From Paraglaciecola mesophila KMM 241 (GTDB lineage: Bacteria; Pseudomonadota; Gammaproteobacteria; Enterobacterales; Alteromonadaceae), in contig NZ_BAEP01000047.1 in assembly GCF_000315015.1 (NCBI RefSeq), positions 62,001-126,000 of the forward strand: DNA of 64,000 nt, written 5' to 3'. Positions 38,473 to 47,986 of the stretch are shown here, piece after piece. Under the pieces are notes generated by a model. That model was not told the origin of the DNA, did not search any database, and saw nothing but the letters and a program-made list of their open reading frames with translations. Numbering within the stretch: the stretch's first letter is position 1; each line of letters starts with the position of its first letter. The translations under genes were made by a program, and so were the position numbers.

Positions 38473-39240
38473 ATGCAGCTAGGACTCAGCAACAATAAAG
38501 CGATCGTTACCGGTGGAAGTCGCGGAATAGGGCATGCTATAACCAATACACTTATTCAAGAGGGAGTGTCTGTAGCGACTTGCGCTCGGGGTAAAAGTGC
38601 ATTAGATGAAGCCTTGGCACAATGGCAAGAGCAAGGAGCGACGGTGACTGGTCAAAGCGTTGATGTTTCTGATCCTGACGCTTACAGGGCTTGGTTTGAG
38701 TCAGCTGTTGAGCAGTTAGGCGGCTTAGATGTATTTGTTTCTAACGTGACAAGTATGAATGAATACCAAGGAGAAGCACGATGGAAGCAGGCGTTTGAAG
38801 CTGATTTACTGCAACACGTTAGAGCCACCGAACTTGCACTACCACATTTGAAAAAAAGCACATCTGGCTCAATTGTGTACATAGCGTCAATTGCATCAAT
38901 TATGAGTGCCAACATGCCTACTGAAACCGAGTATGGCGCGATGAAAGCTGCATTAATCTCTTATGCGAGTCAGCTTGCACATACATTGGGAAAAGATAAT
39001 ATTCGCGTAAATATTGTTTCGCCTGGGCCTATTTATCACCAAAACGGATTCTGGCAAGGTATAGAAAAACACAAGCCTGATTTATTTAAGCGTGCCCAAG
39101 CTGTCTCGGTATTTAACCGTTTAGGTACTTCACAAGAAGTCGCGAATGCAGCGGTTTTTCTTGCAAGTCCTGCGGCTTCAAATATTACCGGTGCTAATTT
39201 GCGTGTCGATGGTGGCGCGATAAAAAGTGTTAATTTCTAA
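38473..39240 (+). CDS. Short-chain dehydrogenase/reductase
   Basis: A 255-aa classical SDR: TGGSRGIGHA (NAD(P)-binding Gly motif), then catalytic Ser in SIASIMSANMPTETEYGAMK with Tyr and Lys as YGAMK, and a C-terminal GANLRVDGGAIKSVNF. The expected NNAG motif is replaced by SNVTS after LDVFV, a modest departure. No signal peptide, so cytosolic. It lies 142 nt upstream of a TetR-type regulator in the same direction, probably a regulator/target pair. Substrate unknown. Confidence 0.9.
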   Translation: MQLGLSNNKAIVTGGSRGIGHAITNTLIQEGVSVATCARGKSALDEALAQWQEQGATVTGQSVDVSDPDAYRAWFESAVEQLGGLDVFVSNVTSMNEYQGEARWKQAFEADLLQHVRATELALPHLKKSTSGSIVYIASIASIMSANMPTETEYGAMKAALISYASQLAHTLGKDNIRVNIVSPGPIYHQNGFWQGIEKHKPDLFKRAQAVSVFNRLGTSQEVANAAVFLASPAASNITGANLRVDGGAIKSVNF

Positions 39241-39381
39241 TAAGGAACGGGCTAAACGGAAACTTGCAGCATTAGAACGTACATTTTTTAGATTTAGGTC
39301 TTTGATGGGGCTTGCTTTTCGTCCTGTCATACATACTATTGACTGATTATTTTATAACAAGAACCTTGCAAGCCCTCGCCT

Positions 39382-40020
39382 ATGTCAGAATTAAAGAAAA
39401 CGCGTACGCGGCTTTCACCAGAAGTCCGAAAAAATCTGCTATTAGATCGCGCGGCCGAGTTAGTGGCGGCTGAAGGTGTTTCTGCTTTAAATATGGAACG
39501 TTTAGGCAAAGAAGCAGGGGTGAGTAAATCATTGGTTTATGCTTATTACCCGAGCATGAAGGATTTACTGCAAACGTTGTTGAAGCGAGAATATAAACGC
39601 TTACGTGTACTGCAAAATAGTGCAGCCCAAAGTGCTGAAACATTCGAACAGCTAGTTAGGCGTGTGACCACCACTTATTTAACCTACATGGAAGATCGTG
39701 GATTAATCCTAGAAAGACTTGCCGCTGAACCGAGCCTAGAAGATCACGGTGATCCGACCGAATATAGCCGAGAATCTGCCGTTCAATATCTCGCTGAAGT
39801 AGTAAGAGATAACTTTGGAATCGACCTGAGCGTGGCATTACCAGCGGTTGATATCTCCTTTGGAATGCCCGCAGCAGCTGGTCATTATTTGATTCGAAAT
39901 AATGCTAATCGGCAAACCATAGAAGATATTACGGTGGCCATGATTATCGGCAGTGTTGAGGCGCTTAAGCAAAAATATGAAACCTCCCTCAAGCCTCTGG
40001 TGCGTAAATCACAACCATAA
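39382..40020 (+). CDS. TetR-family transcriptional regulator
   Basis: A 212-aa TetR-type regulator. The N-terminal helix-turn-helix is clear at about residues 15-62 (RAAELVAAEGVSALNMERLG, then GVSKSLVYAYYPSMKDLL). The C-terminal ligand-binding part is not diagnostic. It is downstream of the SDR gene and may repress it through the palindrome at 38383-38398; that link is inference from position. The start ATG has no strong ribosome site. Confidence 0.9.
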   Translation: MSELKKTRTRLSPEVRKNLLLDRAAELVAAEGVSALNMERLGKEAGVSKSLVYAYYPSMKDLLQTLLKREYKRLRVLQNSAAQSAETFEQLVRRVTTTYLTYMEDRGLILERLAAEPSLEDHGDPTEYSRESAVQYLAEVVRDNFGIDLSVALPAVDISFGMPAAAGHYLIRNNANRQTIEDITVAMIIGSVEALKQKYETSLKPLVRKSQP

Positions 40021-40112
40021 TAGCGGTATTTGCCTTTGGTCTACCTGTATTTGAAGGAAGGATATGGCACAATGGGGCAAAGAAACCTCTCCTTCGACAC
40101 AGTACTCAATAG

Positions 40113-42437
40113 ATGCCAAAAAAGTCCCCCAAAAAACAGCCTTCATTACCTAGCAAGTTCAACCCAATAAGCTGGCTTATACGTAATTGGTGGCGCTTAC
40201 TCATCATCTTGACTGCCGTTGTGGCTGCTTACGGTGTGTATTTAGACGCACAAATAGTGAAGCAATTTAGCGGTAATAAATGGCAAGTGCCTGCGCAAAT
40301 TTTTGCGCGCCCAATGCACTTGGAACTCAAGCAAGAGATCACCACCCAAGAGATAGTTGAAGAATTAGAGCTGCTCGGTTATCGCAAAGTACGCCATGCC
40401 GACGAAACCGGCGAATATCAGTTAAAGGCCACTGGGGTACGTATTCAACGTCGAGCTTTTCATTTTCCTCACGGCAAAGAGTCTGAAGTCGCACTGGACA
40501 TAACACTGACCAATGGCCGAATTGCAAGCTTACAAAATTTAGATAATAACCAAGCTTTGGAAGATGTTTATTTAGAACCTTGGCTTGTGACTCGCCTGAT
40601 GAGTAGTGGGCGAGAAGATCGCATGTTGGTCAATTTAGACGGAGTGCCACCGTCGCTTATCAAAGCGTTGGTATTGGTTGAAGACAAAGACTTTTATAAA
40701 CACTATGGTATTGCGCCGCTTTCTATATTGCGCGCGCTTATTGCCAATGTATCTGCGGGGCGCGCGGTTCAAGGTGGCAGTACTTTGACCCAGCAGTTGG
40801 TCAAAAACCTGTTTTTAACCAATGAAAAATCACTGGTACGCAAAGCTAAAGAAGCGTTGATGGCGTTGATTATCGACGCACGTTACAGCAAAGATGAAAT
40901 TATCGAAGCGTATCTCAATGAAGTCTTTTTAGGGCAAAATGGCAATACCGGCGTGCATGGATTTGGTTTAGCCAGTTTGTTTTATTTCGACCGCCCAATT
41001 GCTGAATTAAACGTAGCGGAAATTGCTACCTTGGTTGGGATTATAAAAGGGCCGTCTTATTACAATCCTAGACGTCATCCTGAGCGAGTTATTGAGCGCA
41101 GAAATTTGGTACTGCGTATCTTGTTTGAAAACAACGAACTGCAAAGAAACGAATACGAGTACGCTATTAATCAGCCCCTTAATTTGGCATCCGGGGCAAG
41201 TTTAATCTCTGGAAAGCATCCCGCCTTTATGAGCATGGTACGTAGAGAATTAAAAACAGTTTTGTCAGACCCGAACATGCGAGAGTCTGGGCTAAAAGTC
41301 TTTACCACCTTAGACTCTGTGGCTCAGAGAAAAGCCGAACAAGCGCTAAAAGCGGGAGTGAAAGCCCAGCAAAAGCGTATGAAACTGACAGCTTTGCAAG
41401 CTGCAATGGTGGTGACCGATATTAAAAGCGGGGAAGTACGCTCAATTGTCGGTGACGTTAATCCGCAATTCCAAGGCTTTAACCGAGCACTTGACGCGAA
41501 AAGAGCTATCGGTTCACTGATAAAACCTGCCATCTACTTGACCGCATTAGAACGTGCAGCGCAATATAATTTGGCAACGCCTTTAAAAGACGAGCCCATA
41601 AGCTTAAAAAGTACCTATGGCAAAATGTGGGAGCCAAAAAACGCCGATAAAAAATTCCGCGGTCAAGTGAGTTTAGTCGAAGCGTTAACACAATCTTTAA
41701 ATGTTCCAACGGTAAATTTAGGCATGGAAGTGGGGCTGGACGATATTGCCGCTACCGTAGAGCGTTTAGGCGTGAATGAGCCGATGGATATCTATCCAGC
41801 GATGACTTTAGGGGCGGTGAATTTGTCTCCTATTCAAGTCAATCAGATGTATCAAACCATTGCGAACAATGGGCGCTTCATCCCTCTACATGCAGTCACG
41901 GCCGTTTTATCTCCTAAGAACAAGCCATTATGGCGTTTTAGTGCGAGAGGGGAGCAGCGAGCAGACCATAAAGCGACCTATTTACTAAACTACGCCCTGC
42001 ATAAAGTGACTCGTGAAGGGACGGCAAAACAGATAAAGCAAACCTTCGGCGATATCAACATGGCAGGTAAAACCGGCACCACTGATGATTATCGTGATAG
42101 TTGGTTCAGTGGATTTGATAATAATATTTTAGTAACCAGCTGGATGGGTAAAGATAATAACGAACCGATTAATTTGAGCGGTGCCAGCGGGGCTATGCAG
42201 TTGTTTATTGGTTATCAGAAGCTGCAGCAACCTAAGTCATTTGTCAGGCGCTATCCTAAAGGATTGGGTATCGCCCATTTTGAAGAGCAAAGTGGAGCGC
42301 TTAGCCGCCCAGGTTGCGCCAATACCATCAGTGTTCCGGCGATTTTGGATGCCCTGCCTCCTGTGCCAAAAACCTGTAACGGCGAAGTGCGCGGTCCACT
42401 CAAGAAATCACTATGGGAAAGGCTCTTTGGTAATTAA
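40113..42437 (+). CDS. mrcB: Bifunctional penicillin-binding protein 1B
   Basis: PBP1b polymerises and crosslinks peptidoglycan in the periplasm. The 774-aa protein has a short cytoplasmic tail, one membrane helix (about 30-48), a UB2H-like region (about 60-150), a GT51 glycosyltransferase domain with EDKDFYKHYG and GGSTLTQQLVKNLFL, and a transpeptidase domain with catalytic Ser in SLIKP, SLN in TQSLNVP and KTGTT. All catalytic motifs are intact. The C-terminus is shorter than in E. coli (844 aa). It is convergent with the TonB-like gene, only 5 nt apart. Confidence 0.96.
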   Translation: MPKKSPKKQPSLPSKFNPISWLIRNWWRLLIILTAVVAAYGVYLDAQIVKQFSGNKWQVPAQIFARPMHLELKQEITTQEIVEELELLGYRKVRHADETGEYQLKATGVRIQRRAFHFPHGKESEVALDITLTNGRIASLQNLDNNQALEDVYLEPWLVTRLMSSGREDRMLVNLDGVPPSLIKALVLVEDKDFYKHYGIAPLSILRALIANVSAGRAVQGGSTLTQQLVKNLFLTNEKSLVRKAKEALMALIIDARYSKDEIIEAYLNEVFLGQNGNTGVHGFGLASLFYFDRPIAELNVAEIATLVGIIKGPSYYNPRRHPERVIERRNLVLRILFENNELQRNEYEYAINQPLNLASGASLISGKHPAFMSMVRRELKTVLSDPNMRESGLKVFTTLDSVAQRKAEQALKAGVKAQQKRMKLTALQAAMVVTDIKSGEVRSIVGDVNPQFQGFNRALDAKRAIGSLIKPAIYLTALERAAQYNLATPLKDEPISLKSTYGKMWEPKNADKKFRGQVSLVEALTQSLNVPTVNLGMEVGLDDIAATVERLGVNEPMDIYPAMTLGAVNLSPIQVNQMYQTIANNGRFIPLHAVTAVLSPKNKPLWRFSARGEQRADHKATYLLNYALHKVTREGTAKQIKQTFGDINMAGKTGTTDDYRDSWFSGFDNNILVTSWMGKDNNEPINLSGASGAMQLFIGYQKLQQPKSFVRRYPKGLGIAHFEEQSGALSRPGCANTISVPAILDALPPVPKTCNGEVRGPLKKSLWERLFGN

Positions 42438-42442
42438 AAAGC

Positions 42443-43327
42443 CTACCTATCTTTTTTCTCTTTCATGGCAGGTAGATGGGCTGTTTTATTTAACCTGTCA
42501 TGAATAAACGATTCAGCACCATTGGTGGTGGTACATTTAACGTTGCCACCCATCAACCCTGCCAGTACCGCTACGCCCTTGTTGGTGTAACTAGAGCAAT
42601 CTGCCAATACTTCGTTTTCTTTTTCCAGCTTTTCATCTTCTGTTAACTGACTAAGTTCAGGCTTATCAAACAAGCTTGGCGATGTTTGCTCACGTCGATA
42701 ACGCGCGGCTTCTTCGGCGGCTAAATCCGCGATAGATTGTTGGGTAGAGCTGTGCAATTGATCTTTGACCTTATCCGCTACGGTTTGCTCTTGCCCTTCA
42801 GCGAGTTCAGGTCTTGTGCTGCTCTGAGGAAGCGCCATGGGATCTTGCTGCATAAAATTGGCTTCATTCTTCGTTTCTGGCTGAACTACCTCTGGTGCCG
42901 GATCAGGCTCTGGATCTGACTCAGGAGCTATTTCAGTTAATGGTTTAGGCTCCGGCTTAGGTCGAGATTCAGGTTCTGGTGTTACAACCGCTGGTGGGGG
43001 GGGCTCTACCACTGCCGGCTCTTCAAGTTGAGCACTGTCTTTGGGCTCAGGAACGGTCTCTGGCTCTGGCGAAGGCTCTGGCACAGGTTTGTTTACTGGA
43101 GCAGGTTCAGGGGGCACGCTGATAGTGGGAAAGATCAATCGAGCAGTAATAGGCTTAATTTTAGGCGCACTGTCTTGTGATGTTTCGAAATTGGGGATTT
43201 CGTTTGGCGTGCGGGCAATGAGCACAAAAATAATAATGTGTAGCAGTAAAGACACTAAAATTATCCATAATGTTCCCATTTTCGCTTTTGGTCTTCGCGG
43301 TAGGCTCGGGCTGAAATCCGCTTTCAT
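42443..43327 (-). CDS. TonB-like proline/glutamate-rich inner-membrane protein
   Basis: A 294-aa protein from the ATG at 43327 (a GTG at 43351 would add 8 residues). It has a basic N-terminus, one membrane helix (about 18-38, LWIILVSLLLHIIIFVLIA), then a long Pro/Glu-rich periplasmic region (about 70-165) like that of TonB, and a helical tail with two cysteines (DCSSY and VKCTT). The usual TonB C-terminal domain is not evident, so it may not energise receptors. It is a candidate envelope-spanning protein, perhaps linked to the neighbouring PBP1b; no partner genes (exbB, exbD) are near. The terminal residues HLPAMKEKKDR are highly charged. Confidence 0.7.
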   Translation of the reverse strand: MKADFSPSLPRRPKAKMGTLWIILVSLLLHIIIFVLIARTPNEIPNFETSQDSAPKIKPITARLIFPTISVPPEPAPVNKPVPEPSPEPETVPEPKDSAQLEEPAVVEPPPPAVVTPEPESRPKPEPKPLTEIAPESDPEPDPAPEVVQPETKNEANFMQQDPMALPQSSTRPELAEGQEQTVADKVKDQLHSSTQQSIADLAAEEAARYRREQTSPSLFDKPELSQLTEDEKLEKENEVLADCSSYTNKGVAVLAGLMGGNVKCTTTNGAESFIHDRLNKTAHLPAMKEKKDR

Positions 43328-43584
43328 TGGGTAGTGGTCTGTTATAAGCACGTGATCATTAATGGATTAAAAACAGAGTAGAGTAACAGATAGCCTGTTA
43401 AGTTCAGCAGCTGCTATGTAAAGGTAGTGTAAAGATGGAAGGCGCAGTGTCGTTCGACCTAGCTTAATTCTACACGCCGTCATTTTCTCACGCGCGATAT
43501 GTGCTTATACCCTCTTCAAATATCCCCTATTCAACCGCGATTATTCACTGAAACTTGATGATACAAAATTTAATACTCGCCTTA

Positions 43585-44101
<517 letters not shown>

Positions 44102-44121
44102 AGATACAGAGGATAATAATA

Positions 44122-45390
44122 ATGGAACAAGCATTTCACCTTCAATACGCTATGGATACGTTTTATTTCCTAGTGTGTGGCGCACTCGTAATGTGGATGG
44201 CCGCTGGCTTCTCTATGTTGGAAGCAGGTCTAGTTCGCTCAAAGAACACTACCGAAATACTCACTAAAAACATCGCGCTTTTCGCGATTTCTTGTCTTAT
44301 GTACTTAGTGTGCGGTTACGCCATTATGTACGGGGGCGACTACTTCTTAACAGGCATCGAAAGTGTTGATGTTACAGAAACACTAGGCGAATTTGCTGGT
44401 CGTGAAGATGGTTTTGAAGGTGGTTCGATTTACTCGGGCGCATCAGATTTCTTCTTCCAAGTTGTGTTCGTAGCAACTGCTATGTCAATTGTATCTGGCG
44501 CCGTAGCTGAGCGTATGAAACTTTGGGCTTTCCTTGCTTTCGCAGTAGTAATGACCGCATTCATCTATCCTATGGAAGGTGGCTGGACATGGGGTGGTAA
44601 CTCTGTATTTGGTCTATATAGCCTAGGCGATGACTTTGGTTTCTCTGATTTCGCAGGTTCCGGTATCGTGCACATGGCTGGTGCAGCAGCAGCGCTTGCT
44701 GGTGTGTTGTTACTTGGTGCTCGTAAAGGCAAGTATACTGCTGATGGCAAAGTAAACGCTATCCCAGGCGCAAACCTACCTATGGCGACATTAGGCACGT
44801 TCATTTTGTGGATGGGTTGGTTCGGTTTCAACGGTGGTTCTGTATTAAAACTCGGCGACATTGCTAATGCTAACTCAGTGGCTATGGTGTTCTTGAACAC
44901 AAATGCCGCAGCAGCAGGTGGCGCAGTAGCGGCCTTAGTATTGGCTAAAATCTTGTTTAAGAAAGCAGATTTAACCATGGTGCTTAATGGTGCATTGGCT
45001 GGCTTAGTCGCCATTACGGCTGAGCCTTCAACACCATCTGCATTGGGCGCAACTATCATTGGCGCTATCGGTGGTGTGATTGTAGTGTTCTCAATCATCA
45101 GCCTTGATAAGTTGAAAATTGATGATCCAGTAGGTGCTATCTCTGTACATGGTGTGGTAGGTTTCTTCGGCGTGATGGTGGTACCTGCAACGAATGATGG
45201 CGCGACCTATCTTGGTCAATTTGTTGGTGCTATGACTATCTTCGTATGGGTATTCTTCGCTAGCTTGATTGTTTGGGCAATACTCAAAGCCGTAATGGGT
45301 ATCAGAGTATCTGAAGAGGAAGAGTTCGAAGGTGTTGATATTAGCGAATGTGGATTAGAAGCCTACCCAGATTTTACCAACGGCCGTTAA
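44122..45390 (+). CDS. amtB: Ammonium transporter
   Basis: A 422-aa, eleven-helix ammonium channel. It contains the Amt signature region DFAGSGIVHMAGAAAAL and the paired-histidine pore elements (HMAG around residue 180 and VHGVVGFFGVM near 340). The C-terminal cytoplasmic tail, where PII binds, ends GLEAYPDFTNGR. It begins MEQAFHLQYAMDTFYFLVCGA without a cleavable signal peptide, unlike E. coli AmtB. It is co-transcribed with the PII gene. Confidence 0.96.
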   Translation: MEQAFHLQYAMDTFYFLVCGALVMWMAAGFSMLEAGLVRSKNTTEILTKNIALFAISCLMYLVCGYAIMYGGDYFLTGIESVDVTETLGEFAGREDGFEGGSIYSGASDFFFQVVFVATAMSIVSGAVAERMKLWAFLAFAVVMTAFIYPMEGGWTWGGNSVFGLYSLGDDFGFSDFAGSGIVHMAGAAAALAGVLLLGARKGKYTADGKVNAIPGANLPMATLGTFILWMGWFGFNGGSVLKLGDIANANSVAMVFLNTNAAAAGGAVAALVLAKILFKKADLTMVLNGALAGLVAITAEPSTPSALGATIIGAIGGVIVVFSIISLDKLKIDDPVGAISVHGVVGFFGVMVVPATNDGATYLGQFVGAMTIFVWVFFASLIVWAILKAVMGIRVSEEEEFEGVDISECGLEAYPDFTNGR

Positions 45391-45487
45391 TCAATACGTG
45401 AATAAGTAAAACACACAGAAGGTGGGTCAATAATAATAACAATACCCACCAACCTCTCTTCACTAGGGAGGGAATGTTCAGGAAGAT

Positions 45488-45512
45488 AAAAGCCTCGCTC
45501 AGCGAGGCTTTT
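45488..45512 (+). terminator. Terminator of the PII-AmtB operon
   Basis: An 11-bp perfect stem AAAAGCCTCGC/GCGAGGCTTTT with a 3-nt loop, followed by CTGTTTTA, lies about 100 nt after the amtB stop. Confidence 0.88.
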
Positions 45513-45610
45513 CTGTTTTAGCCACCGATTTAGCAACTAATGTCTAAAATCAGAGAATTATGCCTAAGGTGCAAAATCGCGTATATTAGCCGGTAGCGCT
45601 AAGCCCCGAG

Positions 45611-45647
45611 TAAGAGGGTATCAATATTCGTTGGGAATACCCCCTTA
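45611..45647 (+). repeat. Hairpin in the leader of the DyP-type peroxidase gene
   Basis: Arms TAAGAGGGTAT and ATACCCCCTTA form an 11-nt stem with one mismatch around a 15-nt loop, 47 nt before the start codon. A TATATT 27 nt upstream could be a promoter -10. No T-run follows, so an operator or leader structure is likelier than a terminator. The remainder of the 303-nt gap holds only the amtB terminator. Confidence 0.45.
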
Positions 45648-45693
45648 GATGAATACAGCGCCTGACTAAAACCACAACCACACTAAGACGTAT

Positions 45694-46614
45694 ATGCCAC
45701 AACCACAAAAAGGGATTTGTGCTGAAGCAAGCTTGCATGCCCTATATTTACTGCTCAATGTGAACGATGATGATGATTCAGTCATGCGCATCAAGATCGC
45801 ACAAATTGTCGACTTATTTGCCCATTATGATGAAGAGCATTATGAGGCAATGGTCACTGGTGTTGTTGCCATAGGCAGTAGCTATTGGCACGACGTTTAT
45901 CCCGGATTAATTCCGGTAGAACTAGCGCCGTTTCCTGATATGCACTGCGATGACCGCAGTGCCCCCGTCGCCCCTTGTGATTTATTTATTCAAATTCGCG
46001 CTGACAGGGCGGATATTTGCCATGCCCTAGCCATGGAAATCATGCGTTTGCTTGGTAGCCATGTGGATTTAATTGAAGATATACGCGGATTCAGATATTT
46101 AGATGGTCGTGATTTAACCGGATTTATTTACGCTGACGACAACCCCAAGGGTATGCATAAGTTAGATATCGCTTTAGTGGGGGAGCTCGATCCAGACTTT
46201 GCTGGTGGCAGTTACATACACGTGCAAAGGTATCGTCACAATATTGCTAAGTGGGAGCAATTGTCTACCTATCATCAAGAATACATAATGGGCCGTAAAA
46301 AATCAGATAACAGCCCCCTAAGTGAAGCCTTTAAGTCACCTCGTAGTCATTCCGATTGTACTCAGATTACAGACAGTGAAAGCCGACCTATGCGTATTTT
46401 GCGCCAGAGCATGCCTTATGGAGATATGCATGTGCAGGGTTTGTTTTTTGTCAGTTGTGCTCGCAGTCCTAAGCCATTCGAGCATATGCTACGCAATATG
46501 ATCATGAATGATGAAAACGGCGACTATGACCGCTTCTTGGATTATACCAGTGCTGAAACTGGCGCTGCGTTTTTTGCTCCATCGCTTACCTTTATTAAGC
46601 AGCGCGCAAATTAA
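45694..46614 (+). CDS. DyP-type haem peroxidase with altered GFxDG motif
   Basis: A 306-aa cytosolic DyP-type peroxidase close to YfeX by overall pattern: DGRDLTGFI, DFAGGSYIHVQRYRHN, PRSHSDCTQI with probable proximal haem ligand His219, and ILRQSMPYG with the distal arginine at 237. The catalytic motif GFIDGTENP is instead GFIYADDNP (143-151), so the aspartate acid-base residue is replaced by Tyr146 and the following Gly by Ala. Asp148 and Asp149 lie close by and could compensate. It may be a low-activity peroxidase or a haem-handling protein. No signal peptide. Monocistronic, with a weak ribosome site. Confidence 0.88.
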   Translation: MPQPQKGICAEASLHALYLLLNVNDDDDSVMRIKIAQIVDLFAHYDEEHYEAMVTGVVAIGSSYWHDVYPGLIPVELAPFPDMHCDDRSAPVAPCDLFIQIRADRADICHALAMEIMRLLGSHVDLIEDIRGFRYLDGRDLTGFIYADDNPKGMHKLDIALVGELDPDFAGGSYIHVQRYRHNIAKWEQLSTYHQEYIMGRKKSDNSPLSEAFKSPRSHSDCTQITDSESRPMRILRQSMPYGDMHVQGLFFVSCARSPKPFEHMLRNMIMNDENGDYDRFLDYTSAETGAAFFAPSLTFIKQRAN

Positions 46615-46775
46615 GTAAACGGCGGTCAGTGAACCAATAAACCTGCGAGAATGTGGTCGAGAGGATGGCCTTAGCTTGTCACTATATCTTAACGTGGCCG
46701 CCATGGCTTTGTCATAAAACCCTTCTATTATCCTTTCGCCTTGTAGGCTAAATGTATGTGTTCCGTGGACTTTTA

Positions 46776-46802
46776 GGGCAACTTGATAGTTGCCCTTTTT
46801 TT
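46776..46802 (+). terminator. Strong terminator downstream of the DyP-type peroxidase gene
   Basis: An 8-bp perfect stem GGGCAACT/AGTTGCCC with a TGAT loop and seven T. It lies 160 nt beyond the peroxidase stop codon, which leaves room for a long 3' UTR or an unrecognised small RNA in 46620-46800. It is convergent with the cyclase gene ending at 46848. Confidence 0.88.
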
Positions 46803-46847
46803 ACCTACTGCTTGATGCTTGCGATTTATTGGCAGAAAAACAACGGT

Positions 46848-47942
46848 TTATAACTGTACCGTGCCGTCCCAATTTTCTGCTAGTGGGCTAGCAGCCAGTT
46901 TTTGGCATTGCTGAATATGCAACCGGGGTAGGTAATCATCTGGTGCGAGCTTGGCAGCTTGTTCAAAGCAATTGATGGCTTGTGCCCAGTTTTGTTTGAA
47001 TCGATACGTTAGGCCTTGCTTGATAAGCGCCACGTTACTTAATTTCAGCTGCTGAATTTCTATAGGTAAGTGAGCAATCACTTCGTGTATTTCAATGGCA
47101 TTGCTTCGCCCTTTTACCTTAACCCAATCCAACAAGCGAGCGCTAAAACGCTCAGGTTGTGCGGCTTGTTGCAGTGCTTGCGCGCTCACTACGATATCGC
47201 AGTGATAAATGGGGGCTAACGCTTCAAGGCGATAGGCAATATTAACGCTATCGCCAATCACTGTGGTGTCCATGCGATCATCAGAGCCAACGGTGCCAAG
47301 TACTACAGGGCCAAAGTGAATGCCTATGCCGATTTCAATTGATGGGTAACCGCTGTTTTGTCTATGTTGATTATAAATGGTCAATGCTTGGCGCAAGTCG
47401 AGGGCAGCACACAGTGCATCTCTGGCTTTGTCTTCGTCGCAGCCATCTGGGTGATCAAATAATGCCATGATGGCATCGCCGATAAATTTGTCGATAAAGC
47501 CGCCATTGAGATGAATGGGGTCGTTCATACGTAAGAAATATGAGTTCAGAAAGCGCATCAGCTCTTGCGGACTCATATTTTCTGATAAGCCTGTGAAGCC
47601 ACGAATGTCACAGAATAAAATCGCTACATCGTCTTCCACCGCGTGGCCTAATTCAAGCACGCTAGACCCATGTTTGGCAAAATGGTCAACAAATTGTTTT
47701 GGCACAAACTTTTGAAAGGTATGGCGCAGGCGCAATGCTTCATCAGCCCTTTGCTCGAAACGTTCGGTGGGTAATTCTTCAAAAGGCTTCTGATTAATCG
47801 CGCGAGGCTTTGGGGTAACATCAGACATTTTTTCATGGCTTAAGGTTTTAAGCTTTTTCAGTAAAAATGTGATGACAACTAAACAAACAATACAAAACGC
47901 CAGCAAAACAACGAGTAAGGGCTCAGAGATAAATTCCAACAT
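46848..47942 (-). CDS. Membrane-anchored class III adenylate/guanylate cyclase
   Basis: A 364-aa protein with one N-terminal membrane helix (about 10-28) and a class III nucleotide cyclase domain (about 105-270) with ILFCDIRGFTGLSE (first metal Asp), GGFIDKFIGDAIMALFDHP (second metal Asp and substrate site) and TTVIGDSVNIAYRLE (transition-state region). It ends in a tetratricopeptide-like segment (KQGLTYRFKQNWAQAINCFEQAAKLAPDDYL, in parts). It should make cAMP or cGMP in the cytoplasm. It has no sensor domain outside the helix. It is 44 nt downstream of hemL in the same direction, so co-transcription is possible. Confidence 0.9.
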   Translation of the reverse strand: MLEFISEPLLVVLLAFCIVCLVVITFLLKKLKTLSHEKMSDVTPKPRAINQKPFEELPTERFEQRADEALRLRHTFQKFVPKQFVDHFAKHGSSVLELGHAVEDDVAILFCDIRGFTGLSENMSPQELMRFLNSYFLRMNDPIHLNGGFIDKFIGDAIMALFDHPDGCDEDKARDALCAALDLRQALTIYNQHRQNSGYPSIEIGIGIHFGPVVLGTVGSDDRMDTTVIGDSVNIAYRLEALAPIYHCDIVVSAQALQQAAQPERFSARLLDWVKVKGRSNAIEIHEVIAHLPIEIQQLKLSNVALIKQGLTYRFKQNWAQAINCFEQAAKLAPDDYLPRLHIQQCQKLAASPLAENWDGTVQL

Positions 47943-47986
47943 AAAACTTACAGTGCTTCGCTAGCGATTGATTAGGTACAGCTACA

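Noticed and set aside
44565-45098. 177-codon frame antisense to amtB
   Set aside because: Low-complexity Ala/Pro/Thr-rich product expected from the reverse of a transmembrane-rich gene.
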